64,000 nt of DNA from Planctomycetota bacterium (GCA_014584345.1 JACTNB010000033.1:248001-312000), one strand, 5' to 3'. Numbered from the stretch's first letter, positions 46,492 through 56,515 are shown. Made by a program: numbers and translations. The notes: generated by a model not told the origin, from the letters alone.

Positions 46492-47929
46492 TCTACGCTT
46501 GCCTGGGAAGACCGTATCGTTCGTGTCCGGTCGCCGTGAATTTCTCCAGCATGCGGCAGGGGGATTGGGTGGAGTCGCGCTGCATTCGCTGCTTGCCGAG
46601 TCCGCGCGGGGAGAGCCGCATCACCCAGCGCGGGCCAAGCGGGTCATTCAAATCTTCTGCCCGGGGGGCATGAGCCATGTCGACACATTCGATTACAAGC
46701 CCGAACTGGAAAAGCGAGCGGGGCAACCCTTTGATCCCGAGGGGAAATTGCAGTTCTTTGCCTCCAAGCCAGGGAACTGCCAACCGAGCCACTGGCCCTT
46801 TCGCCAGCAAGGAGAATCGGGATTGTGGATGTCGGAGCTGTTTCCCCGGTTGGCCACTTGCGTGGACGATCTGGCTTTCATTTATTCCATGCGTAGCAAA
46901 ACGGCACTGCATGGTCCCGGTTGTTTCATGATGAATACCGGATTCACGCTTCCCGGATTTCCCTGCATGGGGGCCTGGGTGACGTATGGGTTGGGCAGCG
47001 AAGCAGACGATTTGCCTGCGTTTGTCGTTCTGCCCGATCCGCGTGGCCTGCCTCCCGGAGGAATAATCAACTGGGGCGCTGGTTTTTTGCCAGCCCGGCA
47101 TCAGGGAACAACATTCGACACGAATAATGCGGCCCAACCGATCGCGGACCTGTTTCCTCCCCAGGAATTCGCGGAGCACGGCCCCCAGGCGGAAACTGCC
47201 GGGCTGAATTTTCTAAAGGAACTGAATCAATGGCATCAGGAGTCCCGCCGCTCCAACAGTGAACTCGAAGCACGCATTCAAGCCTACGAGATGGCCGCTC
47301 GCTTGCAGTTGAGTGCCCCGGAGGTAACCGACGTCCAGCAGGAATCGTTGGCAACCCGAACCCTGTATCAACTCGATCATGCGGAAATTGGTCCCTTTGG
47401 TTATCAATGCCTGTTGGCGCGAAGACTGGCGGAACGGGGCGTGCGATTCGTGCAGATTTACTGCGGCGCGGAAAACACTACCGCCAAGAAGATTCGCCCC
47501 AACTGGGACAGTCACGAAGACGTGGTGCGGGATCATGGGTATTGGGGGCAAGTGCTCGACGCGGGGGCGGCTGCTCTACTGCAGGATTTGAAAGCGCGTG
47601 GCATGCTGGAAGAGACGCTCGTCATTTGCACGACGGAATTCGGACGCCAACCGGGAGCCCAAGGGACGGCGGGCAAGGGACGCGACCACAACGCCTCGGC
47701 ATTCACCACCTGGCTGGCAGGGGGAGGCATACGAGGAGGTGTCGGCTACGGAGCCACCGACGAACTTGGTTTTGAAGCCGTGGAGTCGCCGACCTACTGT
47801 TACGACCTGCACGCGACCGCACTGCATCTGCTGGGGCTGGATCATGAACGCTTGAGCTATTACCACAACGGCATAGAACGCCGCCTGACCGATGTGCATG
47901 GGCACATCATTTCGGACATCCTGGCGTGA
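46469..47929 (+). CDS. DUF1501 protein, Tat-exported
   Basis: 486 aa from the ATG at 46469, overlapping the previous gene by 23 nt; an ATG at 46481 is equally possible. The signal is SGRREFLQHAAGGLGGVAL. DUF1501 blocks: IQIFCPGGMSHVDTFDYKPELEKR, TGFTLPGFPCMGAWVTYGLGSE, LARRLAERGVRFVQIYCGAENT, CTTEFGRQPGAQGTAGKGRDHN, GLDHERLSYYHNGIERRLTDVHG. It partners the overlapping upstream PSCyt1-DUF1549-DUF1553 gene. The overlap implies coupled translation and a close functional tie. Confidence 0.9.
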   Translation: MSLCMWTDLRLPGKTVSFVSGRREFLQHAAGGLGGVALHSLLAESARGEPHHPARAKRVIQIFCPGGMSHVDTFDYKPELEKRAGQPFDPEGKLQFFASKPGNCQPSHWPFRQQGESGLWMSELFPRLATCVDDLAFIYSMRSKTALHGPGCFMMNTGFTLPGFPCMGAWVTYGLGSEADDLPAFVVLPDPRGLPPGGIINWGAGFLPARHQGTTFDTNNAAQPIADLFPPQEFAEHGPQAETAGLNFLKELNQWHQESRRSNSELEARIQAYEMAARLQLSAPEVTDVQQESLATRTLYQLDHAEIGPFGYQCLLARRLAERGVRFVQIYCGAENTTAKKIRPNWDSHEDVVRDHGYWGQVLDAGAAALLQDLKARGMLEETLVICTTEFGRQPGAQGTAGKGRDHNASAFTTWLAGGGIRGGVGYGATDELGFEAVESPTYCYDLHATALHLLGLDHERLSYYHNGIERRLTDVHGHIISDILA

Positions 47930-48009
47930 TACCATTTCCCCTTGATTTCTGGTTAATGATCGCCGTCCACACCCGAAATATCCCTGTTGTTGCATTCGAA
48001 AGACGGAAC

Positions 48010-51000
48010 ATGCATCGCTATCCTACGATCTTTTACTTGAGCGTTTCGCTGTTTGCGAGCAGCCTGTGGGGACAGGAACTACCACCGGCGTCCGCGAAGA
48101 AAATCGATTACGATGCACATATCGCCCCCCTCCTGGCGGAAAAATGCCTGGACTGCCATGGCACGGAGGTTCAGGAAGGCCGGTTCCGTCTCGATCGAAA
48201 ATCTTCCGTCTTGCGTGGTGGCGATTCGGGCGAACCGGGCCTGATCGTCGGCAACAGCGCAGACAGCCACTTGATCAAACTGGTGGCGGGTCTCGATGCC
48301 GCCAAGCGGATGCCTCCCGACGCGTCAGAACAATTGACACCCGAGGAAATCGGTCTGCTGCGTGCCTGGATCGACCAGGGAGTCACCTGGCCGGGTCCCG
48401 ACGGAATTGTTACTGCCGAGCGCATCAACACAAGCCACTGGGCCTTTCAACCGGTCGCCGAGGTCGTGCCTCCTCCCCTGCCGAAAGACTGGGGGCATAA
48501 CCCCATAGATGCCTTTGTGCTACGGAAACTGAGCGAGAGGGAACTCGCCCCCAGCCCCCCTGCGGGTCGCGAAACCTTGATCAGACGGATCTTCCTGGAC
48601 GTGTTGGGGCTCCCCCCCAGTCCCGACCGGGTCGCGAGGTATCTTGCGGCGGAAGAACCGCGGGCCACGCTTGAATTGATTGAAGAGGTACTGGCCAGCC
48701 CGCATTACGGCGAACGCTGGGCGCGGCACTGGCTGGATCTGGTCCGTTTTGCAGAGACTCATGGTTTCGAAACGAATCGCGAACGCCCGCATGCCTGGCG
48801 ATATCGAGACTACGTGATCGACTCCCTGAACAGCGACAAGCCGTATGACCAGTTTATCCGGGAGCAGATTGCCGGCGATTTGCACGGCAATCCCGTCGGT
48901 CTGGGTTACCTGGTGGCGGGTCCGTACGATCAGGTGAAAAGTCCCGACATCAACTTAACGCTGATGCAGCGACACAACGAACTGGACGATATGATCAACA
49001 CCACGGGGACGACATTCCTGGGCCTGACGCTCGGCTGCGCGCGGTGTCACAACCATAAGTTCGATCCCCTCACGCAAACGGATTACTACGCACTGGAAGC
49101 GATTTTTTCCGGAGTCAATCATGCGGACATGCCTCTGCCTCTACCGCGCGAACAACAGGAACGCGTAGCGGAACTGGATCAACGCATCGGCCAGTTGCGC
49201 GTCGAGCTCAATCGCTTTCATCCCCCCGCGCGGGAAGGTCAACTTCTGTTGATCGATGACGACCCGTCCGTGGCGGGGAGTTACGTGGAGCAGTTACAGT
49301 CCCCCGCGGGCGCGGGCGTTAATCCTCCCGGGACCGAGCGCGGTCACCAGCAGGATGCCGGCAGCCCGGAACGGACGCGAAACCTCGGCGGCGGAAAATA
49401 CACCTGGTGGAAAAATGCCGAGGGACAACCCGTGGCCCGGTGGAATCCCCAATTGTCCGGTCGCTATCGCCTCTGGATCTCCTGGGGATGTGGTTTCGAA
49501 ACCCATAGCCGGGACGCCCGTTACGTGCTTGATCGGGATGGAGACGCAAATACCCGCGAGGATTGGGAAGAGATCCATCGCATAGACCAACGGCACTTCG
49601 CCGACGGCACTGCCGTGCCCGCCGCGAAACCCTTGTGGAGCGGCTTCGCGCCAGGCCGACTCGTCACGCTCGATGCGCGGAGTAGTCTGTTGCTGGTGGG
49701 AGGGGCAACAGGGACGGCCCTGACGGCTGATGTCGTGCTGTTCGAATCGCTGCCCGTCGACGAGGAGGTCGCCGAGGCGACTCAGCCACCGCCACTGCGC
49801 GACGCCGTGCAGGCCACGGGGAATCTGGAAACTTTTCCGGCACATGCGGCGCGTGCGGTCCGATTTGTGATTGAAGCGACGAATTCCAGTCAGCCCTGCC
49901 TCGATGAACTGGAAATCTTTTCCGGAGAACAAAATGTGGCCTTGGCCAGCCAGGGAGGAAAGGCAACCGCCTCGGGAACGCTGCAAGGGTATCCGATCCA
50001 TAAATTGGAACACATCAACGATGGCCGCCCGGGGAACAGCCACAGTTGGATTTCCAACGAGACCGGTAAAGGCTGGGTACAAATCGATTTCGCGAATGAA
50101 TACGTGATCGATCGGATCTCTTGGGCACGCGACCGCGAAGGAAAGTACGCGGATCGCCTGGCCACTCAATATCGCATCGAAAGTTCACTCGATGGGGCCA
50201 CCTGGAAAACCATTGCCAGTTCGCAGGACCGGTTACCGGCCACTTCCGCCGGGCAGGCGGTGGGCGCCCCTTATCGTTTCGATCATCTATCCCCGGAAGA
50301 GGCCACCCGGGGAAAGGAATTACTACAACAACTGAACGCTGCGGAATCCCTGAGGAAGCAGTTGGCCGAACCGCCCCAAGCATATGCGGGCCGATATTCC
50401 CAGCCTGGTCCGACGTACCGACTCTACCGTGGAGAACCATTGGCGAAACGCGAACAGGTGGCCCCCAACGTGCCCGCCCTGTTCGCGGATTTGAAACTCG
50501 CCGAGGACACACCCGAACAGGAACGGCGCCGCGCGCTGGCGGATTGGATTGCCAGTCCCGAAAACCCACTGACCGCGCGCGTGATGGTGAATCGCATCTG
50601 GCAGTTCCACTTCGGGCAGGGGTTGGTGACGACTCCCAGCGATTTCGGAGCGGGAGGCGTCCCCCCCACTCATCCTGAACTGCTCGACTGGCTGGCGCGG
50701 CAGTTGATCACTCACGACTGGTCCCTGAAGCATATCCATCGACTGATACTCCAGTCCGCCACCTACCGGCAAGCGAGCGTGCCGCGCGAAGCTGCCCTGC
50801 GCGTTGATGGAGCCACCCAGTTCTGGTGGCGGTATCCCCCGCATCGTCTGGAAGCGGAACCGATTCGCGATTCGATTCTCGCCGTGACGGGCGTGCTGGA
50901 TTTGCGCGGGGGAGGGAGTGGCTTTTCCGCATTCGAAGTCGAGGCGGAAAACGTACGCCATTATCATCCCAAAAGCAGCTTTGGACCGGACGATTGGCGC

Positions 51001-51357
51001 CGTATGATTTACATGACCAAGGTTCGCATGGAACAGGACGCGGTGTTTGGCTTGTTCGACTGTCCCGATGCCGCCAGTTCCGTATCGAAACGGACCACTT
51101 CGACAACCCCCCTGCAGGCTCTGAATCTGTTTAATAGTGAATTTCTACTACAACAGGCGGAAATCTTCGCGACGCGGCTGAAGCGGGAATTTCCCGAGGA
51201 TGAGCAGGCTCAACTCCAACAGGCATATCGCTTATGTTATGCACGCGAGCCTGCCCCCGAAGAGTTGCAGTCGGCCCACGCGTTTGTCCGCGCGGAAAGC
51301 CTGATGGCGTTTTGCCGGGCACTACTCAACAGCAATGAGTTTCTGTTTCTTCAATAA
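48010..51357 (+). CDS. PSCyt1-DUF1549-(golvesin-like/discoidin)-DUF1553 protein
   Basis: 1115 aa from the ATG at 48010; the frame upstream lacks a signal, and GAAAGACGG precedes this ATG. The signal peptide ends near SLWGQ. The heme motif is C46-LDC-H50. DUF1549 includes RHWLDLVRFAETHGFET and GCARCHNHKFDPLT. Between DUF1549 and DUF1553 are two inserted beta domains. Residues ~421-575 are golvesin/XLY-like (GGGKYTWWKNAEGQPVARW, SGRYRLWISWG). Residues ~610-750 are an F5/8C discoidin-type carbohydrate-binding module (RAVRFVIEATNSSQPCLDELE, LEHINDGRPGNSHSW, GWVQIDFANEYVIDRISWAR). DUF1553 ends the protein. The 80-nt gap from the DUF1501 gene suggests one operon. Confidence 0.9.
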   Translation: MHRYPTIFYLSVSLFASSLWGQELPPASAKKIDYDAHIAPLLAEKCLDCHGTEVQEGRFRLDRKSSVLRGGDSGEPGLIVGNSADSHLIKLVAGLDAAKRMPPDASEQLTPEEIGLLRAWIDQGVTWPGPDGIVTAERINTSHWAFQPVAEVVPPPLPKDWGHNPIDAFVLRKLSERELAPSPPAGRETLIRRIFLDVLGLPPSPDRVARYLAAEEPRATLELIEEVLASPHYGERWARHWLDLVRFAETHGFETNRERPHAWRYRDYVIDSLNSDKPYDQFIREQIAGDLHGNPVGLGYLVAGPYDQVKSPDINLTLMQRHNELDDMINTTGTTFLGLTLGCARCHNHKFDPLTQTDYYALEAIFSGVNHADMPLPLPREQQERVAELDQRIGQLRVELNRFHPPAREGQLLLIDDDPSVAGSYVEQLQSPAGAGVNPPGTERGHQQDAGSPERTRNLGGGKYTWWKNAEGQPVARWNPQLSGRYRLWISWGCGFETHSRDARYVLDRDGDANTREDWEEIHRIDQRHFADGTAVPAAKPLWSGFAPGRLVTLDARSSLLLVGGATGTALTADVVLFESLPVDEEVAEATQPPPLRDAVQATGNLETFPAHAARAVRFVIEATNSSQPCLDELEIFSGEQNVALASQGGKATASGTLQGYPIHKLEHINDGRPGNSHSWISNETGKGWVQIDFANEYVIDRISWARDREGKYADRLATQYRIESSLDGATWKTIASSQDRLPATSAGQAVGAPYRFDHLSPEEATRGKELLQQLNAAESLRKQLAEPPQAYAGRYSQPGPTYRLYRGEPLAKREQVAPNVPALFADLKLAEDTPEQERRRALADWIASPENPLTARVMVNRIWQFHFGQGLVTTPSDFGAGGVPPTHPELLDWLARQLITHDWSLKHIHRLILQSATYRQASVPREAALRVDGATQFWWRYPPHRLEAEPIRDSILAVTGVLDLRGGGSGFSAFEVEAENVRHYHPKSSFGPDDWRRMIYMTKVRMEQDAVFGLFDCPDAASSVSKRTTSTTPLQALNLFNSEFLLQQAEIFATRLKREFPEDEQAQLQQAYRLCYAREPAPEELQSAHAFVRAESLMAFCRALLNSNEFLFLQ

Positions 51358-51374
51358 ATTTCGGAAGAGTCAGC

Positions 51375-52892
51375 ATGCCACAGCCTCAGACGCGTAATCT
51401 CGTGGGACGGCACCTTTTGAATCGCCGTCGCTTCCTGGATCAAACCGTGACGGGATTGAGCGGTATCGCTCTGGCGATGTTGCTTGCCGAAGAACAACTC
51501 CTGGGCAGGGATGCGGAGAGCTCTCGTACCATAGGTGGCAAGCAACCCATCCGCCCCAGAATCGATCCCAGTCAACCGTTCGCCCCGCGCGACCCACATT
51601 TTCCGGCCGCAGCCAGGAATGTGCTCGTAATCTTTTGCTCGGGCGCGGTCAGCCATGTGGATACCTTCGATTACAAACCGGAGTTGATCAACCGGCATGG
51701 GCAACCCATGCCAGGGGCTGATCAACTCGTCACCTTTCAGGGGCAGCAGGGGAATCTGACGCGCAGTCCCTGGCAATTCCGGCCTCGGGGGGAATGCGGC
51801 AAGATGATTTCGGACCTGGTGCCACACCTGGGCGATTTGGCCGACGACATCTGTTTTCTGCATTCGCTCAAGGGAAAAACAAATACGCATGGCCCTGGGG
51901 AAAACTACATGTCCACCGGTTTTACCCTGGATGGATTCCCCAGCATTGGGGCCTGGACATCGTATGCCCTGGGAAGCGAGAATCGCGATTTGCCAGCCTA
52001 TGTGGCGATCCCCGATCCCCGTGGTACGCCGCAATCCTCCGTGAACAACTGGGGCCCGGGTTTTTTGCCGGCGGCCTTTCAGGGGACGGATTTCAATGCC
52101 ACCAAGCCGATTCGCAATCTTCAAAGGCCTGCTTCCATTTCTGCGTCCTCCGATCAGGCGACGCGAGAGTATCTACAGCAGTTGAATGCCCGCCACCTGG
52201 AGCAATTTCCCGGCGACACGGAACTGGCAGCCCGCATAGCAAGTTACGAACTGGCCGCGCGGATGCAGTTGAGTGTCCCGGAAGTCAGCGATCTGGGCAG
52301 CGAATCGGCGGATACGTTGCGGATGTATGGCGCGGACGATGCGTCAAATCCCCTGAAGGCAGCCTATGCCAGGAACTGCATTCTGGCCCGGCGACTCGTG
52401 GAACAGGGGGTGAGGTTCGTGCAGTTATTCAACGGCGCGTACCAGACGGGAGGCGAGGGGGTGAGTAACTGGGATGGGCACAAGAAAATCGAGGAGCAGT
52501 ACAGCGTGCATGGGCCCGTGCTGGATCAGCCAACCGCCGCCTTGATCAAGGATCTCAAGCAGCGAGGTCTGCTGAAGGAGACGCTGATTGTCTGGTGCAC
52601 GGAATTCGGACGCATGCCCACCTTCCAGAAGGGTGCCAGCGGACGCGATCATAACCCGGAAGGCTTCACCTGCTGGCTGGCGGGAGCGGGAGTCAAGGCC
52701 CCCTTCACGTATGGCGCCACGGATGAATTCGGCTATAAGGCAGCGGAAAACGTCGTGGATGTGCACGATTTTCACGCGACCATCCTGCACCTGCTGGGCC
52801 TGGACCACGAACGTCTCACCTATTATTACAACGGCCTGGAACGCCGCCTGACGGACGTGCATGGGCGCGTCATTCGCGAAATTCTGGCTTGA
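51375..52892 (+). CDS. DUF1501 protein, Tat-exported
   Basis: 505 aa. The N-terminus NRRRFLDQTVTGLSGIALAM is a Tat signal. DUF1501 blocks: VIFCSGAVSHVDTFDYKPELINR, TGFTLDGFPSIGAWTSYALGSENRDLPAYVAIPDPRG, ILARRLVEQGVRFVQLFNGAY, WCTEFGRMPTFQKGASGRDHN and GLDHERLTYYYNGLERRLTDVHG. It is clearly a paralog of the protein at 46469 and pairs with the discoidin-containing protein that ends 17 nt upstream. GGAAGAGT lies before the ATG. Confidence 0.92.
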   Translation: MPQPQTRNLVGRHLLNRRRFLDQTVTGLSGIALAMLLAEEQLLGRDAESSRTIGGKQPIRPRIDPSQPFAPRDPHFPAAARNVLVIFCSGAVSHVDTFDYKPELINRHGQPMPGADQLVTFQGQQGNLTRSPWQFRPRGECGKMISDLVPHLGDLADDICFLHSLKGKTNTHGPGENYMSTGFTLDGFPSIGAWTSYALGSENRDLPAYVAIPDPRGTPQSSVNNWGPGFLPAAFQGTDFNATKPIRNLQRPASISASSDQATREYLQQLNARHLEQFPGDTELAARIASYELAARMQLSVPEVSDLGSESADTLRMYGADDASNPLKAAYARNCILARRLVEQGVRFVQLFNGAYQTGGEGVSNWDGHKKIEEQYSVHGPVLDQPTAALIKDLKQRGLLKETLIVWCTEFGRMPTFQKGASGRDHNPEGFTCWLAGAGVKAPFTYGATDEFGYKAAENVVDVHDFHATILHLLGLDHERLTYYYNGLERRLTDVHGRVIREILA

Positions 52893-52947
52893 AAGATGCT
52901 CTGGAACGGCAAGGCCGCGCGCGGTCTGGCATTTCCCCTACCCTGCT

Positions 52948-54207
52948 CTATTTCCAGAGAATCCGCGCGACCCAGACACTGCCATCGCTACCATGCGGGT
53001 TATCCACGGGAAGGATGTAATTCGGGCCCCAGGTTTGCATCCATTCGGCGACCGTGATCCAGGTCTCGTTGTCGTCGATATGCGTCACCCCGAAATTGCC
53101 AAGTCGGGCACCACGCTCCGGGACAACCACCCGTTCCGTTTCTCGCAGCACGCAGAGTCTCCGGGGATCCACCCGTGCCATGAACAGCGGGGCACGGTGC
53201 CGAAAGACGTGATCGTTATTGGCTCCCTTGCGGGTATAGACCAGAAACAGACCGCGTGTATTGGCAATCCAGTGCTGTTGTGTGTTATAGCTTCCCAGTT
53301 CTTGTCCGTCGTCGAAACGCCAGGGTTGAATTGGCTCGAAATTCAAACCATCGCGACTGCGGCTGACATAGCCCCGTTCGTCGTTGCGAATCGTCAGGAA
53401 GTATTCCTTGTCGAACTTGATCAGGGAGGGCTCGCCCAAACCGCGAGTTTTGTCTTCCAGGCTGAGTTCGTTGCCATGCTCCAGGTACGACAACATCGCC
53501 CCATCGAAGCGGCAGCGGACAACCGTCACACGCGAGTTTTGCCCCGGTGGTCGATAGTAGATCGGCAACAGGATCGACCCATCGGCTTCATCGTAGCGCT
53601 GCACGCATCCCGCGCCGGCGTCGTGAAACTTCACGGGATCGGGCATCGCGAGCGTTTGCCAGTCGGACCATCGATTTGTGCGGGCATCGTAGGTTGCCCA
53701 GGTGGTTTCCCGGGGGCGCGGATGGCTCACCTTCCAGTCGGGGGTATACACCACGTTGTGACCGGTGGCCAGCAAGGTCTGCGAGGCGACGTGCCAACCT
53801 GGCCAGAAATCGCTGACCGCCACGGGACGTTTCTGGTTGTCGAGATCTCGATAGCGGACCGCCAGACCGGGGGGAGCTTCGGGAACCGTCCAGGTCTGGC
53901 CTTTGTCGTCCGTGTGAAAACTATAGAGCCCCTTGAACACATCGCTGCCGGACACATCGAGCGTGTTCATCGTCATGACAATGCGTGGCATGCCCGATTT
54001 CCCCGCGCCTGGAATGATGCCCGCCCGGGGGTGGCACCAGCAGGTCTTGCCATCGTAGTGACGCGCGGGTATCAGGTGCTGTATCTCATAGGGGGACGCC
54101 TGAGTCGCCTCCCCGGCTTCGCTGGCAAGCGACACCAGTCCGGAACGATGGACGGCAGCCGTCGTCGCCGCGATCATGCCACCTCGTAGAAAGTTTCTTC
54201 TGCGCAT
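52948..54207 (-). CDS. Tat-exported sialidase-like (BNR-type) protein
   Basis: 419 aa. A Tat signal RRRNFLRGGMIAATTAAVHRSG comes first. The mature protein is a beta-propeller of the sialidase/BNR superfamily: SDVFKGLYSFHTDDKGQTW (Asp-box-like), WPGWHVASQTLLATGHNVVYTPDWK, GLGEPSLIKFDKEYFLTIRNDERGYVSRSRDGLNFEP and a C-terminal NLG/FGVTHIDDNETWITVAEWMQTWGP. The Glu and Arg residues fit the fold, but true sialidase activity is not proven; other glycoside or uronate substrates are possible. It is the last gene of the ROK-led operon, 143 nt after the TauE/SafE gene, and probably acts outside the cytoplasm. Confidence 0.78.
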   Translation of the reverse strand: MRRRNFLRGGMIAATTAAVHRSGLVSLASEAGEATQASPYEIQHLIPARHYDGKTCWCHPRAGIIPGAGKSGMPRIVMTMNTLDVSGSDVFKGLYSFHTDDKGQTWTVPEAPPGLAVRYRDLDNQKRPVAVSDFWPGWHVASQTLLATGHNVVYTPDWKVSHPRPRETTWATYDARTNRWSDWQTLAMPDPVKFHDAGAGCVQRYDEADGSILLPIYYRPPGQNSRVTVVRCRFDGAMLSYLEHGNELSLEDKTRGLGEPSLIKFDKEYFLTIRNDERGYVSRSRDGLNFEPIQPWRFDDGQELGSYNTQQHWIANTRGLFLVYTRKGANNDHVFRHRAPLFMARVDPRRLCVLRETERVVVPERGARLGNFGVTHIDDNETWITVAEWMQTWGPNYILPVDNPHGSDGSVWVARILWK

Positions 54208-54350
54208 GGTGTATTGCCTCGTATGGTCTCACGTTCCGACGGGGACAGCCCCTGTGTCTTTTGTCTGTTATACAATACGAACCGGTGGCAACTGAAGGAA
54301 ACTCAGTTTCTTGGCCACTTTTTCCGCCGCGTCCCCTCCCCTGAGGTGAA

Positions 54351-55223
54351 TCACCTATCGTGCCCGGAGTTGGGAGCATGCTGTTGGGCCTGAAGATTCG
54401 CAAGGGCTATGGAGGCAGTTCCCGGGGAACTCAGCGTGGCAACCTTGGGTAGTTCCATGGCTGGCGCGGATGCCGGTTTTCCCGCGCCACGATACAGCCA
54501 CCAGCACGAGAGAGTCACCAGAATCAAAGCCACAATGCGACGATAGTGCACGGTCGACAGCCATAGCCCCAGGCGGGCCCCCAGCCAGACACCGCCGATG
54601 GCAAAGGGAATTGCCAGCAAGGACAGGCCGAGCGTTGCCGGCATCACGAAATTTCCCGCAAACAAGCCGATTCCCTTGCACAGGGAAACCAGCAACAAGC
54701 TACCCGTGATAAACGCTTTGGTTCGCAACGGGCTCCAGGATTGCTTCAGCGCATAGGCGACAATCGGCGGGCCACCGATACTGACGGCTCCTGCCAGATA
54801 GCCACTAACCAGACCGGCCACAAAGGGAGAGTGCAGAAAACGAAAATGTCTGGCCTGGCGGGGACTGGGCATGAGTTCCAGCAGCATTACGATCAGGATG
54901 GCTAGCCCCGTGCCTCGAATCAGACCATCCGCCGAAACCAGGCTGAAGGTCAGCAGGCCTATCGGCAGTGATATGAGCCCCCCCAGCAGCGCGGGACGAA
55001 TCGCTCTCCAATCCGCGCCACCCCGGAATGTCCAGGCAGCCATTGCCATGACGGGGATGCCGCTCAGGGAAATGATGATATGCGCCTGCCGCGGCGCGAC
55101 CAGCAGCGGCAGGGTCGTCAGAGCGGCAATGGCATAACCAAACCCCAACGCCCCTTGGAACAGGCCGGAAACAAACACGATCAGGGCAATGCTGATTGCC
55201 AGGAACAGCCAGGAGGAGAGCAT
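54351..55223 (-). CDS. TauE/SafE-family (TSUP) membrane permease
   Basis: 290 aa with ~8 membrane segments. The motifs GLFQGALGFGYAIAALTTLPLLV in the first half and GLVSGYLAGAVSIGGPPIVAYAL in the second are typical of the TSUP family, which exports sulfite, sulfonates or other small organic anions. It begins 2 nt after the stop of the MFS gene, so it belongs to the ROK operon. The presence of a TauD-family dioxygenase gene two genes upstream makes sulfite export a reasonable, unproven idea. The last ~45 residues are a hydrophilic Ala/Pro/Gln-rich tail. Confidence 0.88.
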   Translation of the reverse strand: MLSSWLFLAISIALIVFVSGLFQGALGFGYAIAALTTLPLLVAPRQAHIIISLSGIPVMAMAAWTFRGGADWRAIRPALLGGLISLPIGLLTFSLVSADGLIRGTGLAILIVMLLELMPSPRQARHFRFLHSPFVAGLVSGYLAGAVSIGGPPIVAYALKQSWSPLRTKAFITGSLLLVSLCKGIGLFAGNFVMPATLGLSLLAIPFAIGGVWLGARLGLWLSTVHYRRIVALILVTLSCWWLYRGAGKPASAPAMELPKVATLSSPGTASIALANLQAQQHAPNSGHDR

Positions 55224-55225
55224 GA

Positions 55226-56515
55226 TTATTCCGGCAATTCCCGACCACGCGTTTCTGGCAGGAACAAGATCAACACAATCCCCAGCAGGAACAACAGCGA
55301 TAGCCCCGTAACGGCCCAGGGGAGTTCCATCCCCTCCGTCGATTTCAATTGTCCCGAAAGATACAACACGGGGACCGCCAGCAGACGCCCTCCGTTAAAG
55401 CAGAAACTGGTTCCCGTGGCCCGTATATGTGTCGGGAATAACTCCGGAAAATAGACGGCATAGCCGGAATGCATGCCGAGAGTCAGAAAACCGAAAATGG
55501 GCAACAGGATCAGGAGTTGTGTGTACGATTGAGGCAAAAAGCAGACCACGGGGACAATCACCAGCGCCAGCAGGTGAAACAGCACAAACGTGGCCTTGCG
55601 ACCGATGAGGGCACAAATGGGGCCAAAGGCCAGCAATCCCAGACCCCCTCCAGCGGCTTGGACGATGCCGTAGGCGAACTTGGCGGTCGGCCCCGCCTGC
55701 TCTCGAGAGACCCCATCCGCCAGCAGTCGCCACAAGGCGAGGTCCTGCCCCGCGACCGTTACCGACCAGAATGTTCCCAGTCCCACCGCGGCCAGCAACA
55801 TGCCCAGGATCGCCCGCGTGGCCCAGCGGGGATTTAGCAGCAAATCACCAAAGCTACCCCGCTGACTGGGCGTTTGCGTCGCCTGGCTGGAACTCCAGGC
55901 ATCGGATTCCTTCACATTCGAGCGTACCCAGAGAATCAACAAGGCGGGCAAGACGCCGATCAGGTACGCATACCGCCACTGGGTTCCGACCAGAATTCCC
56001 GCAATGGCCGCCAACCAGGTTCCCAGAATACTGGTCGCATGAAAAATCGAGGACGCTTGTGCACGGGCCTTGGTCGGAAAGACTTCGGAAACCAAGCTGG
56101 CCGCCACGGCCCACTCCCCCCCCACCCCCATGGCCACCAGAAAACGGAGCGAGGCGACTTGCCAAAGCGTTTCCGCGAAATAGGTCAATCCGGAGAACAG
56201 CGAATAACACAGAATCGTGGCGATCATCATCGCGCGACGCCCGTAGCGGTCGGCCAGCGAGCCAAACAGCAAGCCCCCAAAAGTGCCTCCCGCCAGAAAA
56301 ATTCCCAGGAAATAATCCCCGTATTTCTTAACAGCGGATTCATCCCCCCCCAGAATCTCCATCAGCATATCTTGCCGAGTGATATTAAAAATCTGACCTT
56401 CGTAAACATCAAATACCCAACCCGCCGAGGCGATGACGAGGACCAGCCATTGATAGCGGGGAATGCCCGTGTACCATTTTTCGACCGGGGCCGGCTGTTT
56501 GTCTGATTGCTCCAT
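55226..56515 (-). CDS. MFS transporter (sugar/organic-anion porter type)
   Basis: 429 aa from the ATG at 56515 (MEQSDKQPAPVEKWYTG); the frame continues upstream without coding character. It has 12 membrane segments. MFS motif A is GSLADRYGRRAM, and the segment RFLVAMGVGGEWAVAASLVSEVFP fits the sialate/aromatic-acid/sugar porter group. FPTHIRATGTSFCFNGGR and FLPETRGRELPE are typical of the second half. It is a proton-coupled symporter for an organic substrate, likely the inducer of the ROK operon. It is followed by the TSUP gene after 2 nt and preceded by the dioxygenase gene by 94 nt. Confidence 0.88.
   Translation of the reverse strand: MEQSDKQPAPVEKWYTGIPRYQWLVLVIASAGWVFDVYEGQIFNITRQDMLMEILGGDESAVKKYGDYFLGIFLAGGTFGGLLFGSLADRYGRRAMMIATILCYSLFSGLTYFAETLWQVASLRFLVAMGVGGEWAVAASLVSEVFPTKARAQASSIFHATSILGTWLAAIAGILVGTQWRYAYLIGVLPALLILWVRSNVKESDAWSSSQATQTPSQRGSFGDLLLNPRWATRAILGMLLAAVGLGTFWSVTVAGQDLALWRLLADGVSREQAGPTAKFAYGIVQAAGGGLGLLAFGPICALIGRKATFVLFHLLALVIVPVVCFLPQSYTQLLILLPIFGFLTLGMHSGYAVYFPELFPTHIRATGTSFCFNGGRLLAVPVLYLSGQLKSTEGMELPWAVTGLSLLFLLGIVLILFLPETRGRELPE

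Noticed and set aside
52861..54189. 442-aa plus-strand frame opposite the sialidase-like gene
   Set aside because: It is an antisense frame created by the codon bias of the real gene. The opposite strand has a Tat signal, a BNR-type fold and operon context.
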